Shown here one piece after another: positions 22,027 to 33,589 of a stretch of DNA of 64,000 bases. The DNA is from Diploptera punctata (lineage: Eukaryota; Arthropoda; Insecta; Blattodea; Blaberidae). The stretch's first letter is position 1; each line of letters starts with the position of its first letter. Position numbers and translations under genes: made by a program. The notes under the pieces were generated by a model. It was not told the origin of the DNA. It worked only from the letters and a program-made list of their open reading frames with translations, and searched no databases. The stretch lies in contig JASPKZ010001596.1 of NCBI GenBank assembly GCA_030220185.1, positions 744,001 to 808,000 on the forward strand, written 5' to 3'.

Positions 22027-22495
22027 CTGTTAGACATTTGTAGTTAGAGTGATCTAATGGAGCACACTCATGTACTGCCACAAGATTCCGAGGTTGTGTG
22101 AGTCAATTTAAGGCAGAATAGGGCCAAAGACTGAGTTGTAGCCCATCCTCGAGACCCTGGGTCCAACCAAATAAAATAAGGCAGTATGAGTAATGTGGGG
22201 TTGCCTGATGTTTGTCGAAACCAGGAACTCTGTAACAGGCTGCATGACACCTTAGAGAAGATTTCATGCCATTCATTCCATAGATGGGAAAAACGCAATA
22301 GATCTTTCAGGTCGCAGTGCTAGTGAAAGCTGCCCTCCCGATTTAAATAGAATATTATCTGATATTGCTTAATTACGGAATATGCCTTTATTCGTTAATT
22401 AAAAATTATATACCCATTGGGAAAAACCGATAATTTCGGCTGCCAGTACGAATTTTAGATTTTAGTTCCACCTGCTCAACTCGATTCCGACATAT
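22022..22495. other. Non-coding DNA, nothing recognised
   Basis: Only a repeat R-like trace near 22380-22460 (tatgcctttattcg, gaattttagat). Confidence 0.35.
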
Positions 22496-22497
22496 GG

Positions 22498-22796
22498 CCG
22501 GGTCGAGATATGAGATGCGGTGAAGCATCTTATATTGTAGATCTGTGAATTACAAGGATGTCGGGTGACCACGCCTGACGTACCATCACAAGGGCAGATA
22601 AAGTGAAATGAATAAGATGACTGTGGAGAAATGGTGGAATGCAAATTGTGGCAGGGAAAAACTGGAGAAACCCCGAAAAAATCTGCTCAGTTTCCGTTTG
22701 GTCCACTACAAAACTAACGTGGAGTGACGGAGTCGCAATCTCGGGACCCTAGAGGTGAGAGGCGAGCATCTAACCGCTTGCGCCACGGAGACGCCT
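22498..22796 (-). mobile_element. SINE-E
   Basis: Head on the minus strand: 'ggcgtctccgtggcgcaag', 'cggttagatgctcgc', with 'gggtcccgagattgcgact' as the B-box region. The body (accccgaaaaaat, gtggcagggaaaaac) is shared with 28289-28548. tRNA-derived by its promoter-like head. Confidence 0.75.
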
Positions 22797-22898
22797 ACAT
22801 TTTCGTTCATAACGGTCTGATTTTGTTCGATAACAATCTCGACATTACTTTTCTTAATTGATTGCTAGGTCTGTATGCCGAGATGGCATATATTAGTC

Positions 22899-22931
<33 letters not shown>
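22899..22931. repeat. (TA)n microsatellite
   Basis: About 16 TA units just upstream of a LINE fragment. Confidence 0.9.
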
Positions 22932-22933
<2 letters not shown>

Positions 22934-22939
22934 TATATT

Positions 22940-23500
22940 TCGGCTAAAAGGCACATATAATAAAAAGCCAAGGATACTAATGACAACAGACTTCAATCAT
23001 CCACAAAAGACAAGAATGGCAATGCCTCCTTCACAACACCAACATCATACCAGGACTTCCACGCAAGACAGTAGTTGCACAATTTAGACTAACTAAAAAA
23101 AAAAAGTAAAGTGATCCCACAACAGACCCGGAGGCCCTTGGGGTAGTAGGAGGTTAAGGCTCCCACTTTTACTAGACAATCGACACTTTATGTCAGCCGG
23201 GTTGTCAGCCCTGCGTGACGGCCGCCTTTACCCCCAGAACAAGCGTCTGGTACTCATTTCCGTTAGAGGCTGAGTCGACCGCATGGCCATAGTACAGGTC
23301 ACGATCATAGAGAACGACACTACACAAGACACTTTACACGAGATTAATATATTGTCTACACCAAGATGCATTCTATGCAACCACCCAGAGGAAGAAATGG
23401 ATGACGAACACCTCAACAAGTGTATAGCCATCGGACAGGAAACTTCCATAACTCAAAGTACTGGATAGCAAGATTGCTAATTATTTCAGTTTTATATGCA
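22940..23500 (+). mobile_element. LINE-H C-terminal region with zinc knuckle, split by SINE-C
   Basis: Plus-strand remnants: IIPGLPRKTVVAQFRLT at 23042-23090, then after the SINE GHD at about 23297, and TPRCILCNHPEEEMDDEHLN with a C-x2-C-x10-H-x3-C arrangement near 23360-23420, then KYWIARLL near 23460. This layout (RLTTGHD, then a CCHC knuckle, then W.AR.L) is typical of LINE C-termini. Frameshifts present. Confidence 0.65.
23105..23293 (-). mobile_element. SINE-C, 5'-truncated, inside LINE-H
   Basis: The plus strand shows the inverted 3' two thirds of the family: 'aagtgatcccac', 'ggttaaggctcccac', 'cagccctgcgtgacggccg', 'aagcgtctggtactc'. The tRNA head is missing. It lies between the RLT and GHD codons of the LINE. 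Confidence 0.8.
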
Positions 23501-24547
23501 GCACATTAGACACCAACCAATATATTAAATTAAATTTTCTAGTTGATAGGTCCTGTTTATATTCAAATTCAACCTCAAGACGAGGAGGTTAATAATGTAT
23601 TAATTTTTTCCTTTTTTTTAATTAAAATATATTCGTTGCTATAAGAATCATTTAAATGGTAGATAAAATGATATTAATAGAAATGGTCTACCTTACTTTG
23701 GGGTTTCCAACCAATTGTGTAAAAAGGGTACAGTTAGAGGAAAATATGAAAGGAGAACAACAAGTAGGCCTATTTGTGTAAAAGGGTACAGTTAGAGGAA
23801 AATATAGAAGGAAAACAAGTATTGTGGAAGGGGCGAAGTACGGATATTTTGAAACATGATAAAATCTTTGAAAATAACGAGAGGATTAGCGAGAATTGAA
23901 ACGAACTTAAGATGACAGTTTGTTCTTTTGAGTAGGTCCCTGAGATAGATTTAAAAAGGCTCCATAGTGAAGTAATTGTTACTGTTATTGAAAAGGTTTA
24001 CAGAGTCAAGTTGTGAATGTTTTTATATTAGAAAGACTTGGTTTTTTTTCTATATTTTTAAGAAGTAAGGACGTAAACGAGTAGGGATCCCAAGACCCTG
24101 GAAAAAAGACGCAATGTTTTCTGTACTTTCCTAGAAGGTGTGACTTCAATCCCCAATTAAGATTAGGTCACCAATAGAACTATTGTGACAATAAAACAAC
24201 CAACTGTAATAGATCATAGATATTTACCAATTCTCACCAAATGACAAATTTTATTTGAAGAGAAAAATATACGGATGAATCGGGATTTGTGTGGAACGAA
24301 AAGTTCATAGCTTCGGCATTCGGGAATTCATGTAATAAAGGAGACACTACACTGAGCAACAAAAAATATACTTTTTTTTTTGTCTCAGAAAGAAAAATAT
24401 GTGATTCTGATAGTATTTTTTCTCCTGAATTCAAATATGATACCGGTTTTTCTCCATCAAGCAAGGTTTCCGAGAGACAGGAATTTATAATTTGAAACAC
24501 TATTTTCTACATTCGTAACTACACAATATTCGAACATTCGGACTCAC
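23501..24547. other. AT-rich DNA with a small tandem duplication
   Basis: A degenerate 59-bp tandem duplication lies at 23715-23832 (tgtaaaa.gggtacagtta). No gene recognised; short frames on both strands at 24234-24500 mirror each other and look random. Confidence 0.45.
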
Positions 24548-24696
24548 TTAGAAAGTAATAAATGACGATTTTCTGCTATATTTCGTCTGTGGAACATCCC
24601 TCATGATGGTCCAACAATAATCGGCCAGCATATTAGGATTTAATTTGCCTAGATATCTTTTCCATAGCTGAAATCTCCTGTTGAAAGTGTTCCCCG
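24548..24696 (-). pseudogene. Remnant of a transposon-associated arthropod protein
   Basis: The minus strand reads GEHFQQEISAMEK and, after a one-base frame change, NMLADYCWTIMRDVPQTKYS, ending at a stop at 24548. I recognise this as the C-terminal end of a protein widespread in multicopy form in arthropod genomes (F.Q.I..ME...Q, then LADYCW...RD.P). Its function is not known to me. Upstream sequence is absent. Confidence 0.5.
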
Positions 24697-26567
24697 TTTT
24701 ATTGTACAATGGACAAATGGACGAAAAAAACGTTTATTACAAAATAATTACTTAAATTCATTAATTGAAATTAAAATAAAAAAACTGTGGGTGATGGAGA
24801 AATTCCGAATACATATTTGAAAACGCGATAAAAAAACTGCATTAAGTATAACTATTGGTACTCATGAGACAAAAATCTTGTTGACCAGTGTAATGCTTCG
24901 TTTAGAAGTCTATCTTCGCAAGAAATTTAATAGCAAGTTATCAGAGAAAACAAATTATGAGTTTATAAAATACCCATTTTTTATTGAAAAATTAACTATT
25001 CCAAAATACTTTGTTGATATATGCTGAGTTCGAGATACGCGGTAAACGGTGGTCATGTGGTCGTAGAGCGACCAATCATAGCTGGAGGAGCCAGGGGCCC
25101 CGCCAACTGCCGGCAGACGTCAGGGGGTTGTTAAAAACCGTTCAAATCGTCTGGTGATTAACATGTATTTTTAAAATTGATTATTAAATATGCCATAAAA
25201 ATTTTAGAATGCCTAAAGCATATTTTTTTGGGTATATTAATTAAATAAATTCGGAGGGGTCAGGTCATACTTTAAAACTCAAAAAATAGTCCGGGAGTAT
25301 TATTTCTGGATTATATAGCTACTGAAATAAGAAATAAAAAAGTTTCAAATTGCCCAAAATATATTTTTTGGGTTAATTTTTTTGCAAATGTAATAGGCTG
25401 CGCAGTAGCGAAATAACCGCAAGACCTCTCCCTGACTCACCATTCCAGATGCACTCATAGTAATAGCACTGTTTTTTTATTATTTCAACGTGGGCAAAAC
25501 ACCTTCTCTAAAATGTGTCGTCAGCTCTTGGGCTATGAGTCACTCAGAGCGCGACTTTTAATTGGACGGTGTTATGCATAAACTGGCTATGCGCCTTTAT
25601 GTAAGTTTCGAGAATTCGTTTAAAGTTTAAGTCAATCTTCACTGTTTATTGTGGCGCCAAACTAACAATACTGGATATTGCAAGTTATTTTCCTTGTTTG
25701 ATAGTTATGCATCAACAATCTAAGAGCGGGAACATTTGGCGCGTAGTGTATGATGCAAAATTTAGATTAACATTCAAGAAGATTGGTTTAATAGCCGTTT
25801 GTTGCAAAACATAGAATCTCTGACAGGACTGACGGCGTTTGCATTTTTCTTTAATAGTAAGCTATATTTAAAGACTTTGGCGCTAAAAGTGTGCGTATAT
25901 TTACTTCATTAGCTTGTGGAACAGACTGCATCAAAATATCTTTTTTCTAATGGCGCTTAGCCGGATGATGCGTAACATCGCCCAATTACTCCATATCGAT
26001 CACCGAGGAATGACTTTAACCTCCTTTTTCGTTAAGTCATCGAGTGCGAGATTATTGTACTTTGTTGAGTCACACAGACAGTGACTAGTTAATTGTAAAA
26101 TCCGAAGGTTCACACAATACTTTATAATATGATCCGTTGTTTAACATTACACGATAACTAATCGGGTAATCAGTTATTTCACTTAATTATTTACAAGCCG
26201 ATATTTTAATTAAGACCGTTGAGTCTTAAGTAAATTACGTGTCAATATTTGTGAAAATATCCTAGTGAAAGTCGTTGATTGTTTGGAAATAAATCAAAAT
26301 CTACATAGAATAAGTAAGTGAACAGACCAAAGGTGTGATTCGGATATTATACAGGCCGAATGACATACCTGTAAGTGACAGTGCCGCCGCCGATTAATAA
26401 ACAACAGTGATTAATATTAATGAACAAATTATTTACCCACGTGATCCTTTTCGCTTCGTCCAAGCCCTCAACCACAAATCAAACCCTGAGAGAAAAAAAA
26501 TCCGTGCAATCCGACTCTGATTAAAAATCACGGAATACTTTAATTGCCCATCAATAATCCTGTGACA
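24697..26567. other. Largely unique DNA, possible upstream exon region
   Basis: This is one of the few long stretches without recognised repeats. At 25960-26400 base composition is more balanced and splice-donor-like gtaagt sequences follow at 26312 and 26371. No open frame of note is present, so any exon here would be non-coding. Confidence 0.3.
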
Positions 26568-27809
26568 GACCAACCACATGGGCTAGTGTTCAGCGTTTCT
26601 GACTACAGTTCATGAGGTCCCGGGTTCGATTCCCAGTTACACCATAGGAATTCTTTCATAAGGTCAGACGGTAGGCCCTATCCCATCAATGTTAAAACAT
26701 GTGAATTTGAGACCCATTTTCCCAACTACTAGATAGATTGTAATGAAATTTTTACAGCATATTAAATGGGGCTTGTAAAAACCACTGAACCTCGATCAAA
26801 CTTTTATCTAAATACTGATGTCCTACATCATTTTTTGTCACTATGTATTTTTTTTATTTAAAAATGCTTCAAAAAATCATAAGTGAGGATCTATCTATAC
26901 AATAGATCATCATGATTGTGATTCCACAGCTTTAGTATAACTGCCTGTAAACATCTTATGTAAATATCTGTAATAGTTCCTGAGATAATGGGGCAAATGT
27001 TCCAAAATTTTCACTTTCCAGAAAACAAGGTTTAAAGTATAATGAATAATGACATTACAGGCTGACAGCTGTCAATTAAAAAAAATTAACGCACTTATAA
27101 GTGGCGTTCAGTAAAAAATCATAGAAATGTTCAGAAAAGAACAGACTAAAACTATTATTCTACCAGTTATACTATATGGGTGCGAAACATAGACTCTTAC
27201 TTTAAGGGAGGAAAGGAGATTACAAGTATTTGAGAATAAAGTACCTAGGAAAATTTTTGGACCAAAGAGAGATGAACAGACAGGTGAATGGAGAAGACTA
27301 CTTAACAATGAACTACATGGTCTTTATAGGAAGCCAGATATAATAAGAACAGTTAAGTCTCATAGACTGCGATGGGCAGGACATGTTGCACGTATGGGGA
27401 ATGAAAGACTTGCATGGAAGCTTCTTGTAGGGAAGCCAGAGGGAAAACGCCCAGTTGGTAGACCAAGAATGAGATGGGAGAATAACATTAACTATGATTT
27501 GAGGGAAGTAGATTATACAGGGAATGATTGGAAAGCATTAGCTCAGGATAGGGATGTATGGAGAGCTTATGTCTGTGCGGGCATGAACCTACGGGTTTGA
27601 TAGTGCTAGTGAGTAAGTAAGTAAAGAACAGACTACCTAATTATGAAAAAATAATTGATTTTTTCTCAAATTTTGGATTACCATCTTATCTTAAAGGGAA
27701 TTATTTCTGTGGTTGCCCATGATCTGGAATTTAGGTTAAGTTTAGGGGTTAAAGACTCTGCTGGCGCTTAATTATTACTTATCGCCCGTCATGTCATCGG
27801 GGTGAACGC
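26568..27809 (+). mobile_element. SINE-B split by about 1 kb of inserted DNA
   Basis: The head and B box 'cccgggttcgattccc' lie at 26568-26662. The body resumes at about 27691 with 'ttaaagggaattatttctgt' and runs to about 27809. Comparison with the complete SINE-B at 37438-37749 shows that these two parts are adjacent in an intact copy. The 26663-27690 insert contains a LINE-A copy plus about 540 bp of unassigned DNA. Confidence 0.6.
27136..27635 (+). mobile_element. LINE-A insertion with 13-bp target-site duplication
   Basis: Perfect 13-bp direct repeats aaagaacagacta at 27136-27148 and 27623-27635 flank a 474-bp 5'-truncated LINE-A. Coding remnant: ILPVILYGCET, stop, TLTLREERRLQVFENK, GPKRDEQTGEWRRL, MGNERLAWKLLVGKPEGK and DWKALAQDRDVWRAYV. 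The 3' end is a short (gtaa)n tail. Classic target-primed reverse transcription product. Confidence 0.92.
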
Positions 27810-27975
27810 AACTCGAGGTTGAAAAAAAAAGCTATAACGGCTGGGGGACCCGACATGTTGACCATGTCATCCCTACACTGGCAGAATGATAATCTACCTC
27901 TGTGATTAACACATATAGATGTGAGGTCAGCAGCCGACTGGGAGGCCAAGGGCCTTCTGGGCTTGACGCACTATG
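27810..27975 (+). mobile_element. SINE-D, 5'-truncated
   Basis: Starts at the 'gaggttgaaaaa' block, then 'gctataacggctgggggac', 'gacatgttgaccatg', 'ggatgtgaggtcagcagccg'. It abuts the SINE-B body at 27809. Confidence 0.75.
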
Positions 27976-28288
27976 GAATTTAGTTTAGTTTTAGTGAATA
28001 CAAACAATATTATTATAACGTGAAAAAAAAACTCATCAGAGTAACTCCCCAGTAGATTAGAAATTATTTACATTTTTAGCCTATATACCGAATTTATAAA
28101 GGGGGACTGTAAAATTGAGACTTTACGTACTTGTTACTTTTAGACCCTTAAAATGTAATGCAACAAGCATTTCAATTTTATTATCGAAAATGCATACTAA
28201 GGATTATAAAAACCCGGCAACTGGTCCCTTTTCATGAGCACGTACACACATATAAATACATTAATATCCTCAACTTGTGTCGAACTAA

Positions 28289-28548
28289 GGGTCGGGTCGA
28301 AGATGAGATGAGATGAGATGAAGCCCCTACAAGGGTGCTGGTCGACCATGTCTTATGTACCATCACAGGGGTAGATGAACGAAATGGATGAGTATGGAGA
28401 AATGGTGGAATGATATTGTGGCAGGGGAAAACGGGAGAAACCCCGAGAAAAACCTGCCCAAGCTCCGTTTCGTCCACCACGAAACCCACATGGAGTGACC
28501 GAGGCTCGATCTCGGGACCCCAGCGGTAGACGCTTGCGCCACAGAGCC
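28289..28548 (-). mobile_element. SINE-E
   Basis: Head on the minus strand: 'ggctctgtggcgcaagcg', then 'tggggtcccgagatcgagc'. The 3' end is a short (gatga)n array at about 28301-28321. The body matches 22498-22796. Confidence 0.8.
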
Positions 28549-29361
28549 ACAAACACAAATATATTTAGTTCAAAGACAGGGATTATTTCTGTGTAGTAAA
28601 AGCAAGTTGATTGCATTGAACTGAAATACCTGTCTGGCACACGACCTCGGGTGCACAAGTGAGAGTACGTGTGCCAAGAGGCATAGCGGAGCGGTTGAAT
28701 CAATTGAACTTGCTAGTCTACGTGACGGAGTTCGCGTAGTTCCCTGTCCATTGCGTGTCCTCTTTAAACTTTTTGTCGTTTCTTAATTGCTTATTCCCAG
28801 CTTCAATCTAGCGGACTTCCTGAATGTTTCTCAACCTCCTGGGACCTATTTCACACAGCATTAAAAGATAGTTTGAAAAACAAATGGCCGCAGAAACTAA
28901 ATCGTTATTAACAATGTAACAGCAAAAGCCTATCTAATCTTTTTTTTTCTGGCTTCACGGTCCTTTTATTTTTACTAAGGCTAATACTTTAGCTTTAACC
29001 TCTCCTGTAATAATCGAGCATTCTCTCATAATATTGCGCTTTATTCCTCCGCGCTTTAAACTCCCAGAGTTCTCAAATTTGTTACGAGATCATCCAATCA
29101 TCTCAATTTCTGTCGCTCAACATTACGAGGACCTTTCAGTTTTGAATTCAAGATTTTTTTTTAATACGTTCCTAATCCATTCTAATGACATATCCCACCA
29201 TTCCAATCTTCAGGCCTTAATTTCAGCTAAAATGCCAGGTGACTTATTTCCAATTCCAGATTAGGCCTACATCAGACTATATTGACCATTATCATGTTTG
29301 TGTCCATATATCTTCCGCAAATTTTTACTTTCCCATGCCATTAGATATATATACTAACTCC
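28549..29361. other. Non-coding DNA, nothing recognised
   Basis: Short open frames (for example 29034-29264) show no family features. Confidence 0.4.
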
Positions 29362-29693
29362 AAACGCGACAGGCCTAGAAGGCCCTTGGCCTACCAGAAA
29401 GCTGCTGGCATCACATCCACATGTGTTAATCACAGAGGTAGACGATAATCGAGCCAATGTAGGAATGACAAGTCGTCAACATGTCGAGTCCCTCAACCGT
29501 TATAGCTGGTCTTGTCAACCTGGTGCCGATACTTACTGTAGCTACCCAAATGCCTCAAATGTCGGCACCGGTCCCATACTGGCCGAAATTCCACGAGAAA
29601 ATGTCTTCCCCCATGGAGACTCGAACCAGCGCAAGACCCGTAGCTCTGCGCCAAGGCTTCTTCCCTTAACGACTCGACTATGGAGCGGGACCC
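29362..29693 (-). mobile_element. SINE-D, full length with tRNA-like head
   Basis: Best copy for defining the family. On the minus strand from 29693: 'gtcccgctccatagtcgag', 'ggcgcagagctacggg', B box 'gctggttcgagtctcc', 'ccatgggggaag', 'gaatttcggccagtatggg', then 'gccgacat'-type middle and the 3' end 'ggccttctaggcctgtcgc'. About 330 bp. Confidence 0.8.
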
Positions 29694-29783
29694 ATTATAT
29701 GGGATTATTGCAAATGATTATTTTTTAAATTCCATTCAGCACGAAAACGGCGCGTTTTCGGACAAAGGTTCCTATTCGAAAAC

Positions 29784-29804
29784 TTGTGTGTGTGTGTGTG
29801 TGTG

Positions 29805-29850
<46 letters not shown>

Positions 29851-29859
29851 GGGAGAGAG

Positions 29860-29915
<56 letters not shown>
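29784..29915. repeat. Alternating (TG)n and (GA)n microsatellite
   Basis: Blocks in the order TG, GA, TG, GA. Open frames through it in several phases are low-complexity artefacts. Confidence 0.95.
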
Positions 29916-29917
<2 letters not shown>

Positions 29918-30015
29918 GAGCAATTAAAAAGTTTACATTATACTTATTTAGCTTGTACTTACGGTAGCTAATTGTGTATATAAACACACACACATACACA
30001 CAGATTTCACATAAA

Positions 30016-30640
30016 CAACGAGGATAATTAATAGTATTATGAAATCATCGTTAGTACAAAAGAATACAAGATTATGACTTTATAAAGTTCTTGCAAGACC
30101 AGTATTAAGATATGGTAGTGAATCATGGCCAGTATGGGACCGGTGCCCACCCAGCATCGTGAGGCATTTGGGTAAGCTACAATAAGTAGCGACTCCAGGT
30201 TGATAAGCTCAGCTATAACGGCTGGGGGGAACCGACATGCTGACCACATGTCATCCCAACACTGGCTAGATGATCGTCTACCACTGTGATTAACACATGT
30301 GGATGTGAGGCCAGCAGCCGGCTTGGAGTGGAGTGAATCATAGACAATAAGAAGAAGTGATGAATGCTGAATAACAGCAATTGAGATGAGATTTATGTGC
30401 AGCACAGGTGGCTATACAAAGTGGAACCATAAAAGAAAGGAAATAATTATAGAGGAGTAGGGTATAGAACCCATTCACTATCACATACTAAATACCAGAA
30501 CTGGAAAGCCCATCTTCAACTAATGCCATCTCTCAGAATCCCAAAAGATATACTGCGTTACAATCCCCAAGGTAAATGATCGCTGCGAGCCCCAAAACGT
30601 TGGATGGAAAATTCCTCTTTGAGACAGTAACAGGCCACAT
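30016..30640 (+). mobile_element. LINE-B RT fragment split by SINE-D
   Basis: Plus-strand remnants: INSIMKSSLVQKNT near 30030, LYKVLARPVLRYGSES ending at 30125, then after the SINE W.IRRSDE, MRFMC near 30390, NWKAHLQLMPSLRIPKD near 30500 and PKRWMENSSL near 30595. It is the same protein as on the minus strand at 4655-5290. Stops and frameshifts present. Confidence 0.75.
30117..30341 (+). mobile_element. SINE-D insertion with 10-bp target-site duplication
   Basis: Direct repeats agtgaatcat at 30117-30126 and 30332-30341 flank a 205-bp 5'-truncated SINE-D. Removing it would bring the two halves of LINE-B together between S and W of the YGSESW motif, independently confirming the boundaries. Confidence 0.92.
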
Positions 30641-31007
30641 GACCTAATACTTGCATGGATGATGATTATCTATTGTGCATTTTCTTCCCACTCCATGATA
30701 TTTTATCTTGTGGTGGAGTGGCTTGCGTGCTTAAATGACCCCAAGAGCTGTGTCGGCGGAAGCATTGCATCGGCAAGGGTAACCCATAGCGGACTTATCG
30801 AAGGCGAAAAAAGTGCCTTGGTCAAAAGAGTGACGATATTACAACAATTTCATCGTAAAAATACAACCGTCAAGAAATGCAAATAGATTTCACTGGGGTA
30901 AAATTTTCCGGAGATAAAATTGTCCCCCATTCGGTTCTCCGAATGGAGACACTACTACAGGGAATCCGTGGCAAAGACTCAAACTCGAAAAAATTGAATG
31001 TTAGGAC

Positions 31008-31317
31008 ATTATATAATTCAACACTTTTAAAATTCATATTAAAGCATCGTTGATGTTATGTAATAAGATATTAAATATAAAATTGGTACCGGGTAAGTCA
31101 GTCGTCCTCAACTAAATTATTATACTTCATCAAGTAATTTCAATATGGAGACGTTTCAAAATCAATGTTTCATCTTCTGTATTTTAACTGATAACAGATG
31201 AAACATTGATTTTAAAAGGCCTCCATACTGAAATTACTTGATGAAGTATAATAATTCAGTTGAGGACGACTGACTTACCAGGTACCAATTTTATATTTAA
31301 TATCTTATTATATAATT
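31008..31317 (-). mobile_element. Hairpin retroposon HP, copy 1, with 11-bp target-site duplication
   Basis: Perfect direct repeats attatataatt at 31008-31018 and 31307-31317 flank a 288-bp element. About 31063-31306 is one long imperfect palindrome: the arms share 'agatattaaatataaaatt', 'cagtcgtcctcaact' and 'gatgaaacattgatttt'. A 45-bp unpaired tail lies at the left. No coding frame and no poly(A). Confidence 0.85.
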
Positions 31318-31351
31318 GTGGAGCACTAAAACATTATAGCGAGAATTAAAC

Positions 31352-31575
31352 ATATGTATGGGAAAGCTGATATATTAAGAACTGTTAAGCCTCGTAGAAG
31401 GCGAAAGGCAGGGCATGTGGGACGATTGTGGAATGAAAGAGGAAAACCAAAGAGAAAGCGTCCAGTAGGTTGGCCAAGAATGAGATGGCAAAAATTAGCT
31501 CATAATAGGGATGCATGGAGAGCTTATTTCCACGGGGCTATGAACTATGGGTTCGATAGTACTAGTGAGTTAGTA
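31352..31575 (+). mobile_element. LINE-A fragment with internal deletion
   Basis: One frame reads ADILRTVKPRRRRKAGHVGR, RPVGWPRMRWQ and then directly KLAHNRDAWRAYF. The roughly 20 residues normally between (NNINYDLREVDYTGDDW) are missing, an in-frame deletion. Confidence 0.75.
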
Positions 31576-32980
31576 TTTTCTTCTGATAGACAAACATTTT
31601 GTATAGAATAATTTACATACAGAAATATTGGTTTTTGTCCAAAAATATTTCTGTTAGTGAAGGTGATTTCATGATGTACAAGTATTTTCAGTTGAATCAT
31701 TTGCTACACGAATAGTTACGATTTCTCTTGCGAGGCGTGACGTCCTTGTATAAGGCCATTTCCCTCTGTGGTGCCAACATCATTAACGCTGTATTTACGC
31801 AAAGGCCATGACACGGGGCTTCTAAATATTGAAACATTGGCAATTTTTGCTATTTTCTCCCCCTTCTTATTCTTTGTAGAATTCCAATGGAATGTACTAC
31901 CGCCGTTGTGTGCATGAAAAAATATTTTTTTCAAATCTTTATAGATCATATTTATAAAAAAAACAATATATTACACACACAATATACAAACAGGGAGTCT
32001 CCAACTTTTAAGGTAAAAATTATATAGACGATAGAAAACCACAAACTTAACATTTTGACATAAGAAACCAGTACGGTTCTCCCAGGGAAAGAAAGTCCCA
32101 AGAAGGAACGCGTATAAGTATGAGATAACCGATATGATATATTGTACACTTTGCGAAAACAGAGATTGGCAGTCCGCTGTAAGCACAATTAAAAAACATA
32201 AAACTGATGTAATATTTATTGTAACGTTTAATACTATACGCTAATTATTATATCAGGTTAATACAATTGATGTCTGGTAGGTTTGTTTTATAGATCACGA
32301 TAGCAGGAATCTGTACCAGCTGATTTATTTTGACACGAGTAATACAACGGCACAACATTCGCTAAGCCATCAATAGCCAATGGTATTCCAGGAATCCACC
32401 TGCACATAAACGCAACACCCCTTTGCCGCACTACAGTAAGAATCAACCCAGGAAATTACTGTGTGTTTGGAATAGGAACTGGTTTGCCATTTTAACAGCA
32501 TTTTCTTGACAGAAATCCTTATATAAAACTGAAGTATGCAACACAGCAGGTACAGAGTATTAAGTTGTAGCCGTCCAAGCCACCCCTCTTAAAAAAAGAA
32601 CAGTACCACTTGTCATTGAGCTCGTGCGGACCTTTGTGAAAGTGTCGACTCTCATATTTACTATGAAACTAGTTTGCGTACCGTAAAAGAAAAACGGTTT
32701 TTTAACTCTATAGTACATAGATTTGGGTAAAGTACTGCTAACCTTGCTCCTCCTCACCTCTCTAAACAAACAAATACCGTTATTATGAGTTTGCCAACAT
32801 CTACCCCCTGCACGTAAGGGGACACTGGTGTAGTCCATAAGGTCTGTAGTAACTTTCGGAAAGGATATTTCGGATGCTACCAGATCTTGAAGTAATAAGA
32901 GTGAACATAATTAAACAAGCTGCTTTAATAATTCCGACACTCATAATCAACTTCAGAGTGCAGATCAGTTGTTGGAAGTG
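31576..32980. other. Non-coding DNA, nothing recognised
   Basis: No gene recognised. Parts near 32320-32900 might be upstream sequence of the DUF4817-type element that follows, but no frame supports this. Confidence 0.35.
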
Positions 32981-32984
32981 GGGA

Positions 32985-33290
32985 CTCACCCGAAAAATAA
33001 ATTTCCTAATCGCTGGATTGGAATGGAAGGTCCTGCCCCATGGCCAGCGCGATCACCTGAGCTCACTTTTTTTTTCTTAGCTGAGCACATGAAGTCATTG
33101 GTGTATGAAACCTCAGTACAAAATGAAGATAAACTGCTTGATAGGGTTTTCGTTGCCGCTTTAATTGTGAAATAGACATCAGGGATTTTGGAGAGGATGC
33201 AATAAAATGTGCTTCATTGCATTGCATGCATTTGAGACATCTGTTCGCCACTTTCAACAACTACTTTGAGATTTAAGTTGGTTATGAGTA
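32985..33290 (+). pseudogene. DUF4817-type transposase C-terminal fragment
   Basis: Plus-strand frame: FPNRWIG near 33000, then GPAPWPARSPELT containing the third acidic residue region of the DDE core (E here where D is usual), AEHMKSLVYETSVQNED and a degraded cysteine-bearing end. I recognise it as the C-terminus of a multicopy insect transposase with an IS630/Tc1-like DDE domain. Related to 42421-43939 on the other strand. Confidence 0.6.
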
Positions 33291-33589
33291 GAATTCGGAA
33301 GTTGAGGAACTATAAAATGCCTATAAAAGACCTTTAAAAATACTTCAGATATCCCTACAAAAGACCTCAAAACTTGAGAAGTGGCAAGTTCTTAGAAAAT
33401 CTAAGTCGAAATACAATAGTTCGCGGTCAGTTGGCTGGTAGTTAAAAATAGGGGGATTTTTGTGAGGGTTCAATTGTTTCTCGCGGAACAAAAGTGTTTG
33501 CAATGTGAAAAGTCTTTAAAAAGTAAAACTAGATAGTGTTTCTAAAAGAAGTTGGAATTGAGACTAGACACTGCGAGTTCTTGAACAAA
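33291..33589. other. AT-rich DNA, nothing recognised
   Basis: No coding or repeat evidence. Confidence 0.35.

Noticed and set aside
21784..22047. Open frames on both strands around 21.8-22.0 kb
   Set aside because: They end in the (TA)n tract as IYIYIY runs and show no domain.
29034..29264. 76-codon open frame
   Set aside because: No family features, no splice context; length is within chance expectation.
29680..29999. Several overlapping open frames on both strands
   Set aside because: All are readings of the (TG)n(GA)n microsatellite.
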